A stretch of 64,000 nt of DNA from Closterium sp. NIES-65 (Eukaryota > Streptophyta > Zygnematophyceae > Desmidiales > Closteriaceae): the NCBI GenBank assembly GCA_948144175.1, contig CANXME010002097.1:372001-436000 (forward strand). The letters are read 5' to 3'. Position 1 is the first letter of the stretch. Each line of letters starts with the position of its first letter. A model generated the notes under the pieces. The model saw only the letters and a program-made list of their open reading frames with translations. It made no database searches and was not told where the DNA came from. This document shows, in pieces, positions 60,349 through 64,000 of this stretch. Made by a program: the position numbers and the translations under genes.

Positions 60349-60404
60349 CCGCTGACTCGGACGAGTGAACTAGTCAACCCCCCTATCCTTTAGATCAGCT
60401 CCAC

Positions 60405-60791
60405 TCACCAAGTTCGTAGAGAACGAGGGGAGGTAGAGACCTGACGGGTGCCAGAGGGGGCTGCCGGGCACGGTAAGACAGTGGAGAAGCTAGCAAGGAC
60501 AGGACCCCCAAAGGGGTCCGCCAGGGAGACCGCAACCGGCCGACTAAGCGGCGTAAGCGTGGTGCGGTCTCGAAAGAAGGAGCGGAAAGCACCCGAGTCA
60601 AGGGTGAAGGTGTGTAAGGCCTGAGCCGACGTGGTACCTGAGAGAGCAGACTCACCAGCACCTGGGGCAGCACACGCACTAGCACCTAGAGCAGCAGCCT
60701 CACCAGCACCTAAAGCAGCAGCCTCAATGCTCGGGTCAGGCGGAACACACAGGTAACAGTCACCCTCATCACTAGTAGACACAGCATACAT
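60405..60791 (-). pseudogene. Protease of element H
   Basis: The frame contains YAVSTSDEGDCYLCVPPDP, an Ala/Gly linker of repeated GAGEAAALGAS type, and the protease motif TLDSGAFRSFF. LADPFGGPVLASF follows. A one-base loss near 60448 (SGTRQVST against SGTLSGLYL) shifts the frame. Between here and the integrase is a TAG at a Gln position (VD*FT, about 60369). Confidence 0.82.
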
Positions 60792-60884
60792 GGCAGCAAG
60801 AATAGCATCATAATCAAGATCAAAGATAGCAGCCCCCGCCCTAGACAGCTCTCTTCAGCGAGGGATCTCAGTGGCGTCAGGGAA

Positions 60885-61670
60885 CTAATGACGCCACGCG
60901 TTCGTCAGGCGGCAGAAGCAGCGCTGGGTGGAGTGCGGGCCCCCGCACTGCTCACCAGCGCGGTCGCTGGTACGGAGAACGTAGGTGCAGGGACCAATAC
61001 CCCCAACGCGCTGACGCGCAGTGTACCACTCACGAAGGTGCTGAGGGGACAAGGTCTCGCGGCTGCGCTGCTGCTGCTGGCGTAAACCACCACCGGAGGC
61101 ACTCCTCTGCGCAGAGCCGCGACCAGGTCCATTGCTGCAGCCGCCGCCTCCGCCACCTCCGCCACCTCCGCCGCCTCCACCGCCTCCACCGCCTCCACCG
61201 CCTCTGCTCCCTCCGCCACCGTCGCCGCCTCCTCCGCCTATACTGCTGCCACCGACACCTCCACCCCCGCCACCACTACCACCTCCACCCCCACCCCCTC
61301 CAGTGCCTCCACCACCACCTCCACCACTCCCGCTAGCCCCTCCAGCGCCCTTGTCCCCCTTGCCCTTGCCGGTGCGGCGTCTCCCGCTCGGGGCACATGC
61401 AGCGCCGACCGACTCGAAACCAACAAGGTCGGCCGCAGCAGCAAAAGCAACAGAGGGCAAGAGGGGGGAGGGGGAACACCCCTCAAAGACGGGGGTGCGA
61501 GGGTCACCACGAGAGGCTCCTACAGCAACTTTGCTCTTCTCTGCTGCTAGGAGGCGCTCCTCGAGGAGGTCGACGGTGAGTGTGGTGGGGCAAACTGAGA
61601 GGAAGTGGTCCCTGACTAAGCGAAGGGAGTCAGGGAGCCGGGTGACTATGTAGTAGAGGGTGATGTACAT
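60885..61670 (-). pseudogene. Gag C-terminal half of element H
   Basis: The 261-codon frame reads MYITLYYIVTRLPDSL, a basic GKGKGDKGAGG patch and a Gly tract of about 65 residues. SPQHLREWYTARQR and the zinc knuckle CTYVLRTSDRAGEQCGGPH (C-X13-C-X3-H-X4-C) follow. It ends TNAWRH with TAG where other copies have Gln. It is linked to the N-terminal half across an 11-base C run (61671-61681 on the plus strand as G). Confidence 0.85.
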
Positions 61671-62106
61671 GGGGGGGGGGGTTCTTGGGCATAGAACTCA
61701 GCAGGAAGCGCAGCGCGGTAGCGAGTGTCACTAGTGGGAAGGTGAGTGATAAGGTCAACGACTATGGGAAAAGCAGCAAGGTCAGGGAATAGGTACGGCA
61801 GCATGAGGCGGCTAAGAGCAGCAGTGGCAGGGGAGGAGTAGCGTGCAACTACAGCGTCGTACAAGGTCTTTGCACTCTTATACTGGCTAAAGTGCGCACG
61901 CACAGCATCGCGTGTGGCCCACTGTGAGCGAACAGTTCTGTCAGCAGTAGCAGGCGTGGCAGGAGAGACACCAGAGGTGAGATCGAACAGAGAGAGTCCG
62001 TGTGCCCTATCGCACTGGAGAAACAGCTGGAGGTCATCGACCTAGACCTCAAATTCAACGGCACGGCCCTCAGCATCAAAAGTAAGGACACTGGGGGTAG
62101 CTATGA
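61671..62106 (-). pseudogene. Gag N-terminal half of element H, start codon lost
   Basis: The position of the conserved ATG reads ATA (GTC ATA GCT ACC), then PSVLTFDAEG-like residues. A TAG replaces Trp in EV*VDDLQLF. About 20 residues (RLAVR to SE) are deleted before RAHFSQYKSAKTLYDAVV. An extra C near 61685 and the C run shift the frame. Confidence 0.82.
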
Positions 62107-62149
62107 CTGCAGCGGCCTATTAGGGAGTGAGCTCACAAGTAGGAATAGC

Positions 62150-63000
62150 AGCGGCTCGACAGCAGGGCGGCTCGGTGGCTGGGCGGCTCGGCTGCTGGGC
62201 GGCTCGTCTGCTGGGCGGCTCGTCTGCTGGGCGGCTCAGCGGCTCGGCTGCTCGGCGGCTCGGCTGCTCGGCGGCTCGGCTGCTGGGCTGCTCCGCTGCT
62301 CGGCAGGTGGGCGGCTCGGCTGGTAGGCGGCTCGGCTGCTGGGCGGCTCGGCTGCTCGGCAGGTGGGCAGCTCGGCTGCTGGGCAGCTCGGCTGCTGGGC
62401 GGCGCGGCTGCTGGGCAGCTCGGCTGCTGGGCGGCGCGGCTGCTGGGCAGCTTGGATGCTGGGCTACTCGGCGGCTCGGTCGCTGGGCGGCTTAGCGGTG
62501 ACAGGGCCGGTAGAGGCGGTGACGTGGCCGCTAGGGGAGGGCGACAGGGCCGCAGGTGGCGGCGAGGCCGCAGGTGGCGGCTGCGTGGCCGGAGTTGGCG
62601 GCGACGGGGCCGCAGGTGGCGGTGATGGGGCCGCAGGTGGCGGCGGGGTGGCCGTAGGTGACGGCGACGAGGCCGCAGGTGACGGCGACGGGGCCGCAGG
62701 TGACGGTGACGGGGCCTCAGAGGGGCCGCAGAGGGGCCGCAAGGGGCCTAGACGGGGCCGTAGAGGGGCCGCACGGGGCCTAGACGGGGTCGCAGAGGGG
62801 GCCGCAAGGGGCCTAGACGGGGCGGCGACGGGGCCGTAAGGGGCCAAGACAGGGCGGCGACGGGGCCGTAAGGGGCCTAGACGGGGTGGCGACGAGGCCG
62901 TAAGGGGCCGTAAGGGCGCCGCGAGGGGGGGCCGACAGGCGTCGCGAGGGGCCGTAAGGGGCCGTAAGGGCGGCGCGAGGGGCCGTAGCGGGCGGCGCGA
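62150..63000 (-). repeat. Leader minisatellites of element H
   Basis: Nearer gag (62160-62490) are about 20 copies of ctgctgggcggctcgg. Nearer the PBS (62505-62990) are ggccgcaggtggcgg and then ggggccgtaaggggcctagac units. It has the same two-array layout as B and K. Confidence 0.85.
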
Positions 63001-63041
63001 AGGTAGGGAGAGCACACAGAGCGCGACTCGGGCAGGAGCGA

Positions 63042-63121
63042 AGCGCGCTCCAAGCAGGAAAAAAAAAAATATCGTGGTGGGCCCTAGGAATCGTTCCCAC
63101 TAGGGAACCTGCTCGATACCA
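63042..63121 (-). promoter_or_regulatory. PBS and leader signals of element H
   Basis: PBS TGGTATCGAGCAGG, perfect hairpin at 63093-63108 (GTTCCC, loop TAGT, GGGAAC), gggccc at about 63079-63084, a long T-tract and the palindromic core agcgcgct at 63042-63049. The order is the same as in E. Confidence 0.75.
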
Positions 63122-63247
63122 TGATAAGAAACGAGGAATGAGTGCATTGAGCAGAATGAGGAGTACAAGTAGTAAACCCTAAAGTGTTGTACCCCATATG
63201 AACTGCCCCACTACATCCTACACAGACTATAGCATATATGCCTGACA
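63122..63247 (-). repeat. 5' LTR of element H (126 bp)
   Basis: Plus-strand reading is tgataagaaacg to atgcctgaca. Telo-box aaaccctaa present. Flank ggaac. Confidence 0.93.
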
Positions 63248-64000
63248 GGAACCGTCCTAAGCCACGGTACAACTGAGTGAGAAATGTGCAGCCTGACATC
63301 GTCCTGAGCCGAGAGAGTGAAGGGAATAGAAATTATTTGGATTTGACAGATTTTCAGGAAAAAAAAAAAGATCAAGGACTGGGTATCAGGCGCAGTGCGC
63401 TAGTATTCTCCGTCACGTCACCCATATATGGACCAAAAACTTACATAGATAGGGACTCATCATGTCCCAAACAATGTCCCCAGTGTGTATTTGCGGAAAG
63501 TAGATCTGTGAGGATGATCAAAGCCTGAGGTTAGCATGGTAAAGTTTTGAGTTATGTGGATTTGAAATAGGTTGTAGGTGACGGTGTGCAAAACTTATTT
63601 CAGTTGAGTGGCTCTAGCGAGAACTACTTTTCTCCGCGAGCAATTGAGCATTTCGTGCATACCAAACCCGCAAGCCTCACCAAAAGAAAGCGATAAGTGG
63701 GTTACATGAAGAGAAGAAGACATCCAATCAGAAGGTTTCGCACAACTGACCACTCGTATGACGCACGAGGAAAGTGTGGCTGCACTAGAAGTCTCTGCAA
63801 AACTGATTCAACTCGACTGTGCTCATGAGAAATATAAAAACATTGCTACGCACATCCTAATAACGCCGCCTACTCAGACTGATATCGGTAAAAAAGGCTG
63901 ACACCGATTGAGTAGGCCTTTATAGTTGCCGTCACTCATTGTACTTGAAACGGATTTGAGTTAAGGTGTAAGTCGGAAGTAAATCGCTTCCCCAATGAGC
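63248..64000. other. Unassigned right-end sequence
   Basis: About 750 bp of lower-GC DNA. The frame 63277-63528 (83 codons) shows no domain. There is a short A-run at 63359-63369. No retroelement motif or gene is evident. It may be the original flanking DNA of H. Confidence 0.6.

Larger units (their letters stand above)
55855..63247 (-). mobile_element. Ty1/copia element H, complete
   Basis: H is 7,393 bp long with 126-bp LTRs (5 differences, about 96 percent identical) and flanks ggatc (55850-55854) and ggaac (63248-63252) that match at 4 of 5 bases. It has all domains and the longest pol frame in the window (931 codons). It carries the FL*GSL TAG found in A and B and the YVND box found in B. 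Its gag start codon is ATA instead of ATG. Confidence 0.93.

Overview
This window is eukaryotic and almost entirely retrotransposon. About 94 percent of the 64 kb can be assigned to LTR retroelements, and I found no host protein gene, rRNA, tRNA or CRISPR array that I can support. The primer-binding sites are variants of TGGTATCAGAGC (initiator tRNA-Met), Ty1/copia polyproteins dominate, one Ty3/gypsy fragment is present, the LTRs carry telo-box-like AAACCCTAA motifs, and most nonsense codons look like CAG-to-TAG or TGG-to-TAG changes. Together these suggest a GC-rich genome of the green plant lineage, possibly a streptophyte alga or an early land plant. I cannot name the species.

Layout. 1-600 is CT/GA-rich low-complexity DNA with a G-rich minisatellite. 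690-2560 is a very degenerate minus-strand copia tail. 2798-15986 is a tail-to-tail inverted pair of copia elements, A (plus, no 3' end) and B (minus, no 3' LTR), joined near 8958. 16471-19386 is a truncated Ty3/gypsy pol without LTRs. 19387-38226 is Nest 1: an old minus-strand copia (D) broken by three later insertions, K (minus, 19480-26918, target duplication agtga), the non-coding element N1 (plus, 27344-28606) and E (plus, 29182-36558, target duplication tagca). 38650-38938 is a TRIM-like remnant. 39363-53264 is Nest 2: minus-strand copia F, with copia G inserted in its RT (40979-46280, target duplication gcttg) and non-coding element N2 inserted in its gag (50770-52319, target duplication gagtc). 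53616-55460 is a third non-coding element, N3. 55855-63247 is copia H (minus). The rest is short unassigned sequence.

How the parts work. Each copia element encodes one Gag-PR-INT-RT-RNaseH polyprotein: a Gag N-domain, a basic linker and long Gly-rich tract, a non-canonical zinc knuckle, an LDSGA protease, an HHCC plus D-D-35-E integrase, an Ala/Gly/Glu/Pro minisatellite hinge, RT and RNase H. Unusual features recur: LTRs of only about 106-150 bp on 7 kb elements, GC-rich minisatellites in the leader, a hairpin beside the primer-binding site, and a conserved 3' block ending in a G-rich polypurine tract. N1, N2 and N3 carry these LTR, PBS and 3' signals but no proteins, so they look like parasites of the copia machinery.

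The points most worth a second look: E and K share two in-frame TAG stops; A, B and H share another; B and H share a YVND replacement of the RT catalytic box. Defective genomes therefore seem to have been copied repeatedly, either in trans or by stop readthrough. The leader hairpins are conserved in structure while their sequence changes, including one compensatory base pair between N1 and N3.
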